This document shows positions 42,646-53,689 of a stretch of DNA of 58,562 bases, piece by piece (the stretch's first letter is position 1; every line of letters starts with the position of its first letter). This DNA comes from JAXMAR01 sp046350295. GTDB lineage: Bacteria; Planctomycetota; Planctomycetia; Gemmatales; Gemmataceae. The stretch lies in the NCBI GenBank assembly GCA_046350295.1, contig JAXMAR010000045.1:1-58562 (forward strand). The letters are read 5' to 3'. A model generated the notes under the pieces. The model was not told the DNA's origin and ran no database searches. It was given only the letters and a program-made list of their open reading frames with translations. The translations under genes and the position numbers were made by a program.

Positions 42646-44103
42646 ATGTCGCTTGTCGTCGTCGCCGGCTCGGCTGTCTGGTTATTGGTGCTGACCCTCT
42701 TCCCCGCCTGGCGCGCCAGCGGCCCTTGCCTTGCCGTTTCCCTTGGCTGGCTGGTCCTGGGCCTTGTCGTCTCGGTCGTGGTGCTGCTGCGGCACAAGCG
42801 GCTGCTGTTCCTCGTCAACCTGCTGCAAATCTCGCTGTTCGGTCTTGTCTTCGCCCAGCTCGAGCACACGCTCGGGGTCGGTCATTTCCACGCTCATGGC
42901 GCGCCGCTCCTGTTCGATTGGCACGTCTTCGCCTGGTCCCAGGCGCTGAGCGCCGCGGACCTCGTTCACCTGCTCGCGGGCTACGGCCTGCGCTTGCATC
43001 CGATCGAGCCGCGCTCCGTTCTTGCCGCGACTCTGGTCTGGGGGATGCGGCTGGCGGTCAGCATCTTTGTCGTCGGGTTGCTGCTGCGCTGGATCGCCAA
43101 GCGTTGGCGCCGGAACGCGGTCCCGCTCGCCGAGAAATGGCGTGAGCGGAGACGCTGGGACCGCATGCTGGGCCAGGCCCTCGCCGCCGTCCTGGTGGCG
43201 ATTGCCTGGACCGCCTTCTGGCAGGGCTGGCGGGCGCTCGACTGGCTGCTCTGGCCGCTGGACAGCTTCCTGCGCGTCTTCGACGCCGGCGGAGCGCTCG
43301 AGGTGTTCCACGTCCGGCTGCACGCCGTGCCGCGCGATCCGTGGGCGGCGACGCTCGGTCTGGCCCTGCGCGTCCTCCTCGGGGCTCGACTGTTGAGCGC
43401 TCTCCGCGCCTGCTATGTGCGCTGGCTCGGCTCGGGAGCGCCGCAGCCGCTCGATGACTTCATCGAGCAGCTCGATCACGGCGACGAGAAAGTCCGGCAG
43501 GCGGCGGCCCAGGCGCTCGCGGCCATCGGGCCGGATGCGGCGGAAGCGGCGCCGCGGCTGGTGCAAGCGCTGGCAGACGAGAGCGGTCCGGTCGGGGCGG
43601 CGGCGCGAGTCGCGTTGGAGGCGTTGGGGCCGCCGCGGGCCGAGGACGTGGCGGCATTGTTGGCCGAGGTCGATCATGCGAACTGGGCGGTGCGGCGTGC
43701 GGCCATCGCGGGGCTGGGCCGGCTGGGACCGCGCGCCCTGTCCGCGGTCCCCAAGCTGGTCGAGCGTCTGGTCGATGAAGACCGTCTGACGGAAAGCTAC
43801 GCCGCGGAGGCGCTGGCCCGCATCTATCCCGGCTGGAGCGGCAGCGCGCTGGTCGCCGAGGCAATACCGCGCCTGGTCCGCAGGCTGAACCACGCCGACC
43901 GCCGTGTTCGCCAGGGCGGCGCGGACGTGCTGGGCCGGCTGGGGCCGCTGGCGCGGTCGGCGACGTCGGCGCTACGCCGCGCCTTGACGGACGGGGAGGA
44001 ATACGTCCGTCTCTCCGCGGAATGGGCGCTGGACGCCATCGACCCGGATTGGCGCCGGCGCCAGGCGTTGGAGCCGCTGCTCGCGGAGGTTGGAGAAATC
44101 TAG
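42646..44103 (+). CDS. Membrane-anchored HEAT-repeat protein
   Basis: 485 residues. The first ~250 have about five transmembrane segments (SLVVVAGSAVWLLVLTLF, LVLGLVVSVVVLL, LLFLVNLLQISLFGLVFA, LAVSIFVVGLLLRWIA, ALAAVLVAIAWTAFW). The C-terminal ~210 are HEAT-like repeats facing the cytoplasm (VRQAAAQALAAIGPDAAEAAPRLVQAL, VRRAAIAGLGRLGPRALSAVPKLVERL, VRQGGADVLGRLGPLA). The ATG at 42646 has GAGGA 6 bases upstream; a GTG at 42625 is the alternative. It lies 140 bases upstream of hppA on the same strand. Confidence 0.7.
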   Translation: MSLVVVAGSAVWLLVLTLFPAWRASGPCLAVSLGWLVLGLVVSVVVLLRHKRLLFLVNLLQISLFGLVFAQLEHTLGVGHFHAHGAPLLFDWHVFAWSQALSAADLVHLLAGYGLRLHPIEPRSVLAATLVWGMRLAVSIFVVGLLLRWIAKRWRRNAVPLAEKWRERRRWDRMLGQALAAVLVAIAWTAFWQGWRALDWLLWPLDSFLRVFDAGGALEVFHVRLHAVPRDPWAATLGLALRVLLGARLLSALRACYVRWLGSGAPQPLDDFIEQLDHGDEKVRQAAAQALAAIGPDAAEAAPRLVQALADESGPVGAAARVALEALGPPRAEDVAALLAEVDHANWAVRRAAIAGLGRLGPRALSAVPKLVERLVDEDRLTESYAAEALARIYPGWSGSALVAEAIPRLVRRLNHADRRVRQGGADVLGRLGPLARSATSALRRALTDGEEYVRLSAEWALDAIDPDWRRRQALEPLLAEVGEI

Positions 44104-44243
44104 CGGAGGGGCGGGGCGTGCCAGGTGGACTTCTCACCGCATCTTGCCTATCTTTATCTTCTATTCAACAAGCGAAAAAACTGCGTTTTGGGCTGTTTGG
44201 CCGCCCCGCTTTCGACTCGTCGAAGGAACCAACGGAGTGTTTC

Positions 44244-46772
<2,529 letters not shown>

Positions 46773-46787
46773 TGACGTGGCGCTGGG

Positions 46788-46812
46788 CCGTGCGAGGCAG
46801 GCTCGCACGGCT
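46788..46812. repeat. Hairpin downstream of hppA
   Basis: GCCGTGCGAG-GCAGG-CTCGCACGGC, a perfect 10-bp stem 15 bases past the stop. No T-run follows, so it is a palindromic repeat or a weak terminator. Confidence 0.55.
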
Positions 46813-46867
46813 TCCCGGTTTCGATTCGATTCGGTTCCTGGCAAAGTCACGCCCATTTCCGTGGGTT

Positions 46868-46901
46868 TCACGCGAGGTCCGGCTCGGCTCGCCGGACCTA
46901 C
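46868..46901. repeat. 34-bp hairpin repeat, copy 1
   Basis: Contains GGTCCGGC-TCGGCTC-GCCGGACC. The same 34 bases recur twice in tandem at 58122-58191. Confidence 0.8.
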
Positions 46902-46980
46902 TGCCGATCTGGCCCCTCCTGACAGCCGCGCTACTCGATGGTGTCATGGCCGGTGAAGATGCGCGCAAGGCGGAGTTACG

Positions 46981-47247
46981 ATGGCGAACTATTTGATGTG
47001 TGGTTGCGGACGGCAGGTGGACAGCGCGGACAAGAAACCGGGGGACGTGGTCGTGTGTCCCGGCTGTGGCTGCCGAATGCCGATCCCCGGGCAGTCTGCG
47101 GAGGAGTTCGTCCGACAGCTGCTGGCGACGCCGGACCGGCCGGGGGTGTTCGCCCACGTGCAACTGGACGATGCGAAGCCCCCAGAGAGCAAGCCTGAGG
47201 CGGCCGGCTGGTTCCGGCGCCTGCTGCGCCGGCTCGGGCTGGGTTAG
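46981..47247 (+). CDS. Small zinc-ribbon protein
   Basis: 88 residues. MANYLMCGCGRQVDSADKKPGDVVVCPGCG holds the pairs C-G-C and C-P-G-C of a small zinc ribbon of the kind seen in many planctomycete proteins, followed by a short basic tail (WFRRLLRRLGLG). GGAG lies 6 bases before the ATG. Function unknown; it may bind protein or nucleic acid. The downstream membrane protein gene is 78 bases away on the same strand. Confidence 0.6.
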   Translation: MANYLMCGCGRQVDSADKKPGDVVVCPGCGCRMPIPGQSAEEFVRQLLATPDRPGVFAHVQLDDAKPPESKPEAAGWFRRLLRRLGLG

Positions 47248-47325
47248 GACGACGTCGAGCGACTTTCGGCGCGGCTCGGCAGGGGCCTCACCCGCCCCTT
47301 CGACACTTCCAGCAGCGGCGGACCC

Positions 47326-47772
47326 ATGAGCCAGGGCGACTTTCGTGATGCGCCGCGGTCTTCTCGACCGGGCGGCTGGGAGGAACAAGGGTTCGGCGGC
47401 GCCGACGACGTCCAGGCGCGCGAGGCTTGGCCGCGCTCGGTTCAATGGGGTCTGGCGGCGCTGGCGATCGGCTGCACGACCATCATCGCCTCCTTCGTCG
47501 CGCTTGTGTTCAACGTCGCGCTGTTCCGCGGCGGCCCGGCCGGCATCCCCGTCACCCTCGCGTTTGCCGCGGGCTTGATCGGGGTCATCGCCGGCTTTCT
47601 CCTTGCCGTCTTCAGCATCATCTTCGGAATACGCGGCTGGCTGCACGCCGCGGCGGAGCGATCCACGCCGGCCCTGGCGGTGGCGGGAACGCTCGCCAGC
47701 GCGACCGGCCTGATCTTCTGGATCATCGCCGGGGTCGACCTGATCATGGTCCTTGGAGGATTCCTGCGCTGA
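47326..47772 (+). CDS. Small membrane protein of unknown function
   Basis: 148 residues. A polar N-terminal ~38 residues precedes about three or four transmembrane segments (WGLAALAIGCTTIIASFVALVFNV, PVTLAFAAGLIGVIAGFLLAVFSIIFGI, AVAGTLASATGLIFWIIAGVDLIMVLGGF). DUF4190-like layout, but no firm family. It could be co-transcribed with the zinc-ribbon gene upstream. Confidence 0.6.
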   Translation: MSQGDFRDAPRSSRPGGWEEQGFGGADDVQAREAWPRSVQWGLAALAIGCTTIIASFVALVFNVALFRGGPAGIPVTLAFAAGLIGVIAGFLLAVFSIIFGIRGWLHAAAERSTPALAVAGTLASATGLIFWIIAGVDLIMVLGGFLR

Positions 47773-47803
47773 ACCTGGTGAAGGGATCCAGGTGTCGGCG
47801 TGG

Positions 47804-48871
47804 TCATTCGGCGGGAAGCTCCACCGCCATCACCCACCAGGGTTGGGCGCCGACCTCCATGGTGGTCAGCCTCGAGAGGGCGCCGGTCTTGGCGTCGACG
47901 CGATACGTGGCGAGGGCGCCGGACGACTCGCCGGCGGCGTAGAGAAACCTGCCGGCCGGATCGAGATCGAAAGAGCGCGGCGTCTTTTCCGTGGCGGCCT
48001 GGCCGGTTGAAGTGAGTTTGCCGTCCTCGTCCAGCGTGAAGCAGGCGATGCTGTCGTGCCCGCGATTCGACACGTAGAGGAACCTGCCGGTGGGATGGAT
48101 CCTGATCTCCGCGGTCGCGTTCACGCCCATGAAATCCTTCGGCAAGGTGGCCGCCGTCTGGATCGGCTCGAGGCCGCCCGCTTTCGTATCGAGCGCATAG
48201 GCCGTGACGCTGCTGCCCTGCTCGTTGTCAATGTAGACGACGTCCTTGCGCGGGTGAAAGACGATATGCCGCGGACCGGAGTTTTTCGGCGTCGCGAGCC
48301 GGGCGACCCGTCCTGAAGCGAGCCGGCCGGTCCTTGCGTCGAAGGTGAACTGGAAGATGGCGTCGGGCCCGGTGTGGGGCACGTACACGAAGCGGTTCGA
48401 CGGATCGGACAGGATGGCGTGCGCCTTCTCCGCGGTGTCGATGACCTGCAACGGCTTGTCGCTGATGGACCCATCCTTGCGGATGGCATGGACGGTGACC
48501 TTGGCGGCCACGTAATAAGCGGTGAAGAGGAAGCGGCCCGCGCGGTCGGTCGAGATGTGCGCGGGGTCGGCGCCGGCGGGAACGGTGTTGAGGTGGGTCA
48601 GTTTGCCCGTCGCGCGGTCGAGGGAAAACGCGGAGAGCTGTCCCGTCGAGCGCAGGGCGGCGAACAGGAAACGGCGGGCGGGGTCCACCGTCAGAGCGCC
48701 CGGTTCGCCTTCGCAGGCGGTGGACGACCGGAGTGTGAGGGTCCCAGCGCGGGGATTCATCCCATAGGCGGCGATCTTCTTGGCGCCGGCGACGGAGACG
48801 TAAACGATGGTCTCGGCCGGGGTCGAGGTCTGGAAGGCCGGCAGCAGGAGAAGGCCGAGCAAAAAGCGCAT
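47804..48871 (-). CDS. Exported lactonase-type beta-propeller (Pgl-like)
   Basis: 355 residues. Signal peptide (MRFLLGLLLLPAFQTSTPA). Seven-bladed propeller typical of the YbhE-type 6-phosphogluconolactonase / cycloisomerase 2 family: GTLTLRSSTACEGEPGALTVDPARRFLF, GADPAHISTDRAGRFLF, SGPRHIVFHPRKDVVYIDNE, GRFLYVSNRGHDSI, TPRSFDLDPAGRFLY. Since it is exported, a role in the cytoplasmic pentose phosphate pathway is unlikely and its lactone substrate is unknown. GAGGGATCGTC precedes the ATG. Confidence 0.8.
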   Translation of the reverse strand: MRFLLGLLLLPAFQTSTPAETIVYVSVAGAKKIAAYGMNPRAGTLTLRSSTACEGEPGALTVDPARRFLFAALRSTGQLSAFSLDRATGKLTHLNTVPAGADPAHISTDRAGRFLFTAYYVAAKVTVHAIRKDGSISDKPLQVIDTAEKAHAILSDPSNRFVYVPHTGPDAIFQFTFDARTGRLASGRVARLATPKNSGPRHIVFHPRKDVVYIDNEQGSSVTAYALDTKAGGLEPIQTAATLPKDFMGVNATAEIRIHPTGRFLYVSNRGHDSIACFTLDEDGKLTSTGQAATEKTPRSFDLDPAGRFLYAAGESSGALATYRVDAKTGALSRLTTMEVGAQPWWVMAVELPAE

Positions 48872-49028
48872 GACGATCCCTCATGAACGGGGACGGGGGA
48901 GTGCGTTCAAGGTATTCCGGCTGCGCGATTTGCCCAGGGCTCGGCCGCGTCGTTCAAGCCGCCATGGTTGTACCCCGTGCTGCCGTGCTTTAGATTAGCA
49001 ACCGGAGGAGCACAACCTGGATCCCACC

Positions 49029-51161
49029 GTGAATCCCATCAAGCCCGAAGCCGACGTGGAGAATCAAAGGAGCGAAGCGTCGAGCTCGCCGGCGCCCAGC
49101 GCTCAGGCGCCCAGCGCGGAGGCGCCGAGCGTGCAAGAGGCGACGAGCACACCGGTCGGCTCGCCGACAGGTCAGGATACGCGGACGCACGAGCCCGGCG
49201 CCCTCGCCAAGGATGGAGGAGACGATCTGCCGCCAACTCTGGGCGGTTATCGCGTCTTGCGGCGCATCGGTCAGGGCGGCATGGGGGTGGTCTATGAGGC
49301 GATGGACGTGAAGCTCGAGCGGCGCGTGGCTCTGAAGGTCATGAAGCCGCAGATCGCCGATGACCCGCCGACGCGTGAGCGATTTTTGCGCGAGGCGCGT
49401 GTCGCCGCCAAGGTCGAGAGCGATTTCATCTGCCCGATCTACCAGGTCGGCGAAGAAAACGGCGTCCCGTTCATCGCGATGCCGTTCTTGAAAGGGGAGT
49501 CGCTCGACGCGCGCTTGAAGCGAGGCGCCGGGCTGCCGCTCGAAAGCGTGGTGCGGATCGGCAGGGAGGTGGCGGAGGGGTTGAGCGCGGCGCACGAGGC
49601 GGGGCTGATCCATCGCGACATCAAGCCGGCGAACATCTGGCTGGAGTCGATGCGCTCGGGACCGCCGCGGGCGCGGCTGCTCGATTTCGGCCTGGCGCGT
49701 CTGCAAACCGACGACGTCCACATCACCCAGACCGGGGCCATCGTCGGCACCCCCGCCTACATGTCGCCGGAGCAGGCGGACGGCAAGGAGGTGGATGCGC
49801 GCACGGACCTTTTCAGCCTCGGCTGCGTGCTGTACGCCGCCTGCACGGGCGAGCTTCCGTTCAAGGGCGCCACGACCATGGCCATCCTGAACGCGCTCGC
49901 CAACAAGGACCCGGCCCCGCCGCACACCATCGCGCCGACGCCCAGGCCCCTGTCGATCTTCATCATGCGCCTTCTGGTGAAGTGCCCGGACGACCGGCCG
50001 CAGACGGCCAGGGACGTGATCGACGAGCTTGGCGCGATCGAACGGGAGCTTGCGAAGTTCGCGACGCCGGAGGCGGCGAGGCTGACCCAGGGCGGCGGGC
50101 GATCGGGCGTGGTTTCGGCGGCCACGGTTTCGTTGGCGGGCGGGGGGCGGCGAACGGCGGCGCCCGACACGGAGGAGATGCCGGCACGCAGGGCGTCGTA
50201 CCGTACTCTTGTGCTGCTGGCGGCCGGGTTGCTTTGCGCGGGCGCCCTGGCGGCCGGCGTCTACTATCTCGTGCGCGATCGCGAGCCGGCCGTGGTCGTG
50301 CGGCGGCCGGAGCCGACGCCGAGGCCGAAGGAAAAGGGTGCGCCGTCGCCGGAAGCGAGCAAGCCGACGCCGTCCGGACCGGAGCCCGGTCCCCTGGGGA
50401 TGAAATTCGTGAGAATCCCGGCGGGCGTGTTCTGGATGAGCCGGGACCGGGTAAACGCGCAGCGCGAAGAAGCGATCAAGGCGGATTTCTACATGGCGCA
50501 GCACGCGGTGACGCAGGCCCAGTGGCAAAGCGTGATGGGGAACAATCCGAGCGCGTACTCCCGTGAGGGGACCGGGCGAGGCATCGTCGAGGCCGTCCGG
50601 GATGCCGAGCTGAGTCAGTTTCCCGTGGAAAGCGTATCGTGGCACGACGTGCAGGATTTCTTGAAGAAACTGAACGAACAGGAGAAGAACAGCGGTTGGA
50701 GATATCGCTTGCCGACGGAGGCGGAATGGGAGTACGCCTGTCGCGGAGGCGCGACAACCAAGGAGGATTGCAGCTTCGACTTCTACCTCGATCGGTCAAG
50801 CAACGAGCTCGATTCCAGCCAGGCGAACATCCGCGGCGACCTTGGCGTCAAAGACGGGCCGAGCTTGCGGCGGCCGTGCAAGGTCGGGTCGTACCCGCCC
50901 AATCGGCTCGGGCTCTACGACATGCACGGCAATATCTGGCAATGGTGCGAGGACCTGTACGCTCCGAAGGCGCTGGGTCCCCCCGGCCTGGAACGGACAT
51001 TCCGGGGCGGCTGCTGGAACAATGCCGCCGACGACTGCCGGGCGGCCAACCGGCGCGGCGGGTCGCCGGATTCCGCGAGTACCCTGATCGGCTTTCGGCT
51101 GGTCCGAGTCCCGACGGCAGAGGGGAAGGGGGGCAAAGGGGCCGTGCCACGAAAAGGCTGA
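49029..51161 (+). CDS. Ser/Thr protein kinase fused to an FGE-sulfatase domain
   Basis: 710 residues. A disordered Ala/Ser/Pro N-terminus (~70), then a kinase domain (GQGGMGVVYEA at ~81, VALK Lys near 103, HRDIKPAN with Asp ~197, DFGLA ~219, MSPEQ). One TM helix follows (~395-415, LVLLAAGLLCAGALAAGVYYLV). The extracytoplasmic part is a formylglycine-generating-enzyme-like domain (FVRIPAGVFWMSRD, YRLPTEAEWEYACRGG, GLYDMHGNIWQWCEDLY, RGGCWNNAADDCRAANR, GFRLVR). Such fusions are common in planctomycetes; the outer domain is usually regarded as a sensor. The start is GTG; a CTG 12 bases upstream is better placed behind GGAGGAG and is an alternative. Converges with an FHA gene. Confidence 0.9.
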   Translation: MNPIKPEADVENQRSEASSSPAPSAQAPSAEAPSVQEATSTPVGSPTGQDTRTHEPGALAKDGGDDLPPTLGGYRVLRRIGQGGMGVVYEAMDVKLERRVALKVMKPQIADDPPTRERFLREARVAAKVESDFICPIYQVGEENGVPFIAMPFLKGESLDARLKRGAGLPLESVVRIGREVAEGLSAAHEAGLIHRDIKPANIWLESMRSGPPRARLLDFGLARLQTDDVHITQTGAIVGTPAYMSPEQADGKEVDARTDLFSLGCVLYAACTGELPFKGATTMAILNALANKDPAPPHTIAPTPRPLSIFIMRLLVKCPDDRPQTARDVIDELGAIERELAKFATPEAARLTQGGGRSGVVSAATVSLAGGGRRTAAPDTEEMPARRASYRTLVLLAAGLLCAGALAAGVYYLVRDREPAVVVRRPEPTPRPKEKGAPSPEASKPTPSGPEPGPLGMKFVRIPAGVFWMSRDRVNAQREEAIKADFYMAQHAVTQAQWQSVMGNNPSAYSREGTGRGIVEAVRDAELSQFPVESVSWHDVQDFLKKLNEQEKNSGWRYRLPTEAEWEYACRGGATTKEDCSFDFYLDRSSNELDSSQANIRGDLGVKDGPSLRRPCKVGSYPPNRLGLYDMHGNIWQWCEDLYAPKALGPPGLERTFRGGCWNNAADDCRAANRRGGSPDSASTLIGFRLVRVPTAEGKGGKGAVPRKG

Positions 51162-51208
51162 CAGGCGAGTCTTCCCAGCGCGCCGCCCCGAGAAAGGACG
51201 GCGCCAAA

Positions 51209-51233
51209 GTTGAACCGCCTCAGGCGGGTTCAA
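51209..51233. terminator. Hairpin between kinase and FHA genes
   Basis: TTGAACC-GCC-TCA-GGC-GGGTTCAA forms a stem that includes the FHA gene stop codon and lies 48 bases after the kinase stop. It may fold in both transcripts; no T-run, so weak support. Confidence 0.4.
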
Positions 51234-51747
51234 GCGCCGCTTGCGCTGTGCCGCAGCCGCACGCCCGGCAGTCCCGAAATGACACACCTACCCCATCCGG
51301 ACAGACCTGGGCGCATTCTTTCGTCGCCGTGGCGCCCTCTTCCCACGCAAGATTGCCGTCCGCGTCATGGGCGTCGCTCGTGCAATCGACGAGGTCGACG
51401 CGCAGGGAGGTGCCGCCGATCGTGATGATATCCCCGGGCTTCGCGGCGGCGATGAGGGCCTCGTCCTCGAAGAGGGCCGAGGTGTCCCGCGTGGCGTCGC
51501 TGGCGCTGACGGGCCGGCCGTTGACATAGGTGCCGTTGCGGCTGCCCAGGTCCTGCAGGCGCACCAGGGGGGGATCGACCTGCAGCTGACAATGAAGGCG
51601 TGAGATCATTTGATCCCGCGCGGAGCCGAAGAAACGCACGAAACAATCGGGGCTGCGGCCCGCCAGACAGCTGGTGGGACCGCGAAAGCAGAACCGAGCC
51701 CCCTTGTGGGGCCCCGTGTGGACCGTGAGCCGGACGACCTGTGCCAT
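51220..51747 (-). CDS. FHA-domain protein
   Basis: 175 residues. Residues ~5-115 are a forkhead-associated domain: GARFCFRGPTSCLAGRSPDC, SRLHCQLQVD (S-x-x-H), RLQDLGSRNGTYVNG. FHA domains bind phosphothreonine, so the convergently adjacent kinase is a natural partner, though this is inference. The last ~50 residues are Cys-rich (CTSDAHDADG ... CAQVCPDG ... CRACGCG) and may bind metal. AGGAGG lies 8 bases before the ATG at 51747. Confidence 0.85.
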   Translation of the reverse strand: MAQVVRLTVHTGPHKGARFCFRGPTSCLAGRSPDCFVRFFGSARDQMISRLHCQLQVDPPLVRLQDLGSRNGTYVNGRPVSASDATRDTSALFEDEALIAAAKPGDIITIGGTSLRVDLVDCTSDAHDADGNLAWEEGATATKECAQVCPDGVGVSFRDCRACGCGTAQAALEPA

Positions 51748-51829
51748 GACCCGGCCTCCTGAAACCGCCCAGATGCGTACCTTGGCGACCACTTTAGCAA
51801 TCGCCGTGCCGTCGGCCCGGCAACGCAAA

Positions 51830-51863
51830 CGGGGACCCTTCCTTTCGAAAAGGACAGTCCCCG
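51830..51863. repeat. REP-like nested hairpin (CGGGGAC / GTCCCCG)
   Basis: Outer arms CGGGGAC (51830-51836) and GTCCCCG (51857-51863), inner TCCTTT / AAAGGA. Same architecture as 41515-41567. Confidence 0.7.
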
Positions 51864-51872
51864 GAAGAACCA

Positions 51873-51953
51873 GCCCCAACGGGGCAGCAGTCAATAGCCA
51901 GGGGCGTGAGCCCCTGGGACGGAAGACGCGGCATTCGAGAAGCCCCAACGGGG
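51873..51953. repeat. Cluster of short palindromes
   Basis: GCCCCAACGGGGC at 51873-51885, CCAGGGGC-GTGA-GCCCCTGG at 51898-51917 (8-bp stem), and a second AGCCCCAACGGGG at 51941-51953. With the REP at 51830 and the terminator at 52004 this fills the gap between the FHA and ThuA genes; no gene is seen. Confidence 0.7.
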
Positions 51954-52003
51954 AGCGGGGCGCGGTCTGTCACTCGAAAACGAACGTTCAACGGCGGCCG
52001 AAC

Positions 52004-52036
52004 AAAAAAAGAGCCCCTCGACGCACGAGAGGCTCT
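52004..52036 (-). terminator. Rho-independent terminator of the ThuA-like gene
   Basis: On the minus strand GAGCCTCTCG-TGCGT-CGAGGGGCTC is followed by TTTTTTT, 24 bases past the stop at 52061. Confidence 0.9.
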
Positions 52037-52060
52037 ACTCCTTTGCGGCCTCAAGACTCG

Positions 52061-52954
52061 CTACTTCTTGGGTACCAGGCTGATCTTGTCGGCCGTGGGG
52101 AAGTTCGATGGGATGGGGGTCGTCACGTGGCCCGTCGCGGCCCATTCCGTGCCGCGCAACAAAGTCGTCACGAAGCCGACGCAGTGCATCGCGTTCACGT
52201 CATGCCCCATCGGCGTGTGGAAAACGCGGCCCTTGCCGTAGGTCACGGTCCAGATCATCGGCTCGTGCTCCTTGGTCCCCTTGGAGTAGGCCGTGGCGAG
52301 GATGTGCACGTGCTCGATCGGGCCGCGCATGTTGTCGTAAAGCTCGTCGTTGTTGTGCATCCATTCCTCGGGCATGCCCTTGGTGATGGGGTGGTCCTTG
52401 TCGCGCAGGGTGACGGCGAACTTGCCGGAATAGCGGTGGCCGGAGCCGTCGCCCGTGCCGGAGGGGACCTTGACGGGGGCGCCCTTGTCATCGAACTTGA
52501 GGCGGTCGCCGCCCTTGTTGCCGCGCCAGCCCATGCCGATCATCAGGTTGTATTCCTTCCAGCCGCCGAAAGCGTTGTTGGCGGCGTGGACGATGACCAG
52601 GCCGATCTTGTTTTCCTTGAGGGCGTTATCGAGAGCGGCGTTGAAGTCCTTTGGCCAGGGGGCGCCGTTGTAGTTGCTCAGGACGACGTCGTACTTGGAG
52701 AGATCCGGGGGAAAGCCGACGCTCTTCCAGCCTTCGGGGGCGCCCTTCTTGTCGCCGGGGCTCAGGTTGGTGGAGACGTCGACGGTGAACTTGCCGGACG
52801 CTTCGAGCTCCTTCTTCATGAACGGCGTGGTGGTGCGCCAGTCGTGGTTGTTCTGGCCGTCGACGAGGACGACGCGGATCTTCTTGTCGCCGGCCTGGGC
52901 CAAGGTGGCGGCGCAGGCGAGGAGGAGCGCGGCGAGGAAACTACGGCGTAGCAT
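52061..52954 (-). CDS. Exported ThuA-like domain protein
   Basis: 297 residues. Signal peptide MLRRSFLAALLLACAATLAQA. The mature part is a ThuA-like (trehalose-utilisation) domain related to class I glutamine amidotransferase folds: IRVVLVDGQNNHDWRTTTPFMKKEL, YDVVLSNYNG, VIVHAANNAFGGW, DHPITKGMPEEW, and KGRVFHTPMGHD near the end. Many planctomycetes carry secreted ThuA copies presumed to act on sugars, but biochemical roles are poorly defined. AGAGGTCACACCC precedes the ATG at 52954. Monocistronic by its terminator. Confidence 0.85.
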   Translation of the reverse strand: MLRRSFLAALLLACAATLAQAGDKKIRVVLVDGQNNHDWRTTTPFMKKELEASGKFTVDVSTNLSPGDKKGAPEGWKSVGFPPDLSKYDVVLSNYNGAPWPKDFNAALDNALKENKIGLVIVHAANNAFGGWKEYNLMIGMGWRGNKGGDRLKFDDKGAPVKVPSGTGDGSGHRYSGKFAVTLRDKDHPITKGMPEEWMHNNDELYDNMRGPIEHVHILATAYSKGTKEHEPMIWTVTYGKGRVFHTPMGHDVNAMHCVGFVTTLLRGTEWAATGHVTTPIPSNFPTADKISLVPKK

Positions 52955-53051
52955 GGGTGTGACCTCTGGAAAGAGAGAGAACAGGCGTGAGCGCACAGCA
53001 TACGGCGCCGCGCCTGGGATTGGAAGCGCCGAATGCCGTGGAAAACAGACG

Positions 53052-53103
53052 GAGCCGGAAGCGTGAGCCAGGGTGGAATACCCGTCGCTAACGCTTCCGG
53101 CTC
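53052..53103. repeat. Palindromic repeat
   Basis: GAGCCGGAAGCGTGAGC (53052-53068) and GCTAACGCTTCCGGCTC (53087-53103) pair over 17 positions with one mismatch. It lies 23 bases after the HU-like gene stop, so it may also end that transcript. The GAGCCGGAAGCG type recurs widely in planctomycete genomes, from memory. Confidence 0.75.
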
Positions 53104-53125
53104 GGACGAGGGAGGCCGGGGCCGA

Positions 53126-53446
53126 TCAGCCGGCGACCATTCCCTTGAGGTTCTTGAGGCAGATGGCCTTGACGACGGTGCGCTTCGGCTTGGCCTTGAT
53201 GGTGATGGGCTCGCCGGTGAGCGGATTGCGGCCCTGGCGCTCCTTGGTGGCGGGCTTCTCGACCTTCTTGATCTTCAGGAGGCCGGGCAAGGTGACAATG
53301 CCGGGGCCTTTCTTGCCGAGCTGTTCCTCGATGTAGGCGCTCAGCTTGTCGAAGACAGTCGCCACTTGCTTGCGGCTCAGCTCGGTGGCGTCGGCCAGGG
53401 CCTGGAACATGGCGCTCTTCGTGGCCGGCTTGTTCCCCTTTTTCAT
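53126..53446 (-). CDS. HU-like DNA-binding protein
   Basis: 106 residues of the HU/IHF family: NKPATKSAMFQALADATELSRKQVATVFDKLSAYI, LPGLLKIKKVEKPATKERQGRNPLTGEPITIKAKPKRTVVKA. The beta-arm core GRNPLTGEPI matches the DNA-binding signature. HU proteins bend and compact DNA; length is slightly above the usual 90. A strong promoter and a tandem repeat lie upstream. GAGGG is 11 bases before the ATG. Confidence 0.9.
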   Translation of the reverse strand: MKKGNKPATKSAMFQALADATELSRKQVATVFDKLSAYIEEQLGKKGPGIVTLPGLLKIKKVEKPATKERQGRNPLTGEPITIKAKPKRTVVKAICLKNLKGMVAG

Positions 53447-53482
53447 GTGCTGTGTCCCTCTGCGTTACGATGAAGTGACTTG

Positions 53483-53508
53483 TAGGACCTTCCGTTAGGA
53501 CCTTCCGT
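53483..53508. repeat. 13-bp perfect direct repeat in the HU leader
   Basis: TAGGACCTTCCGT occurs twice head to tail (53483-53495, 53496-53508), about 13-38 bases downstream of the predicted transcript start. It may be a regulator site or a translational control element. Confidence 0.7.
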
Positions 53509-53527
53509 CCCCGTTGTGCCAGTGGGC

Positions 53528-53556
53528 AGAGTAGGAATACCGTTTCGACTTGTCAA
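53528..53556 (-). promoter_or_regulatory. Sigma70-type promoter of the HU gene
   Basis: Minus strand: perfect TTGACA (53556-53551), 17-base spacer, TACTCT (53533-53528). Predicted start near 53521 gives a leader of about 75 bases. Confidence 0.6.
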
Positions 53557-53689
53557 TCAAAAACACTGGAAAAATCCGGGCTTTTTTGACGCTTTGCAGC
53601 TGACGCGCGCCGCGCGCCCCGGCGCCGCGCATCGACAAGGGCCCCTGGACACGGTAAGGTGACTCTAACCACAACCGCCGGAGAACCGC

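Noticed and set aside
46788..46812. Rho-independent terminator for hppA
   Set aside because: The stem is perfect but is followed by TTCCCGG rather than a T-run, so it is listed only as a hairpin repeat.
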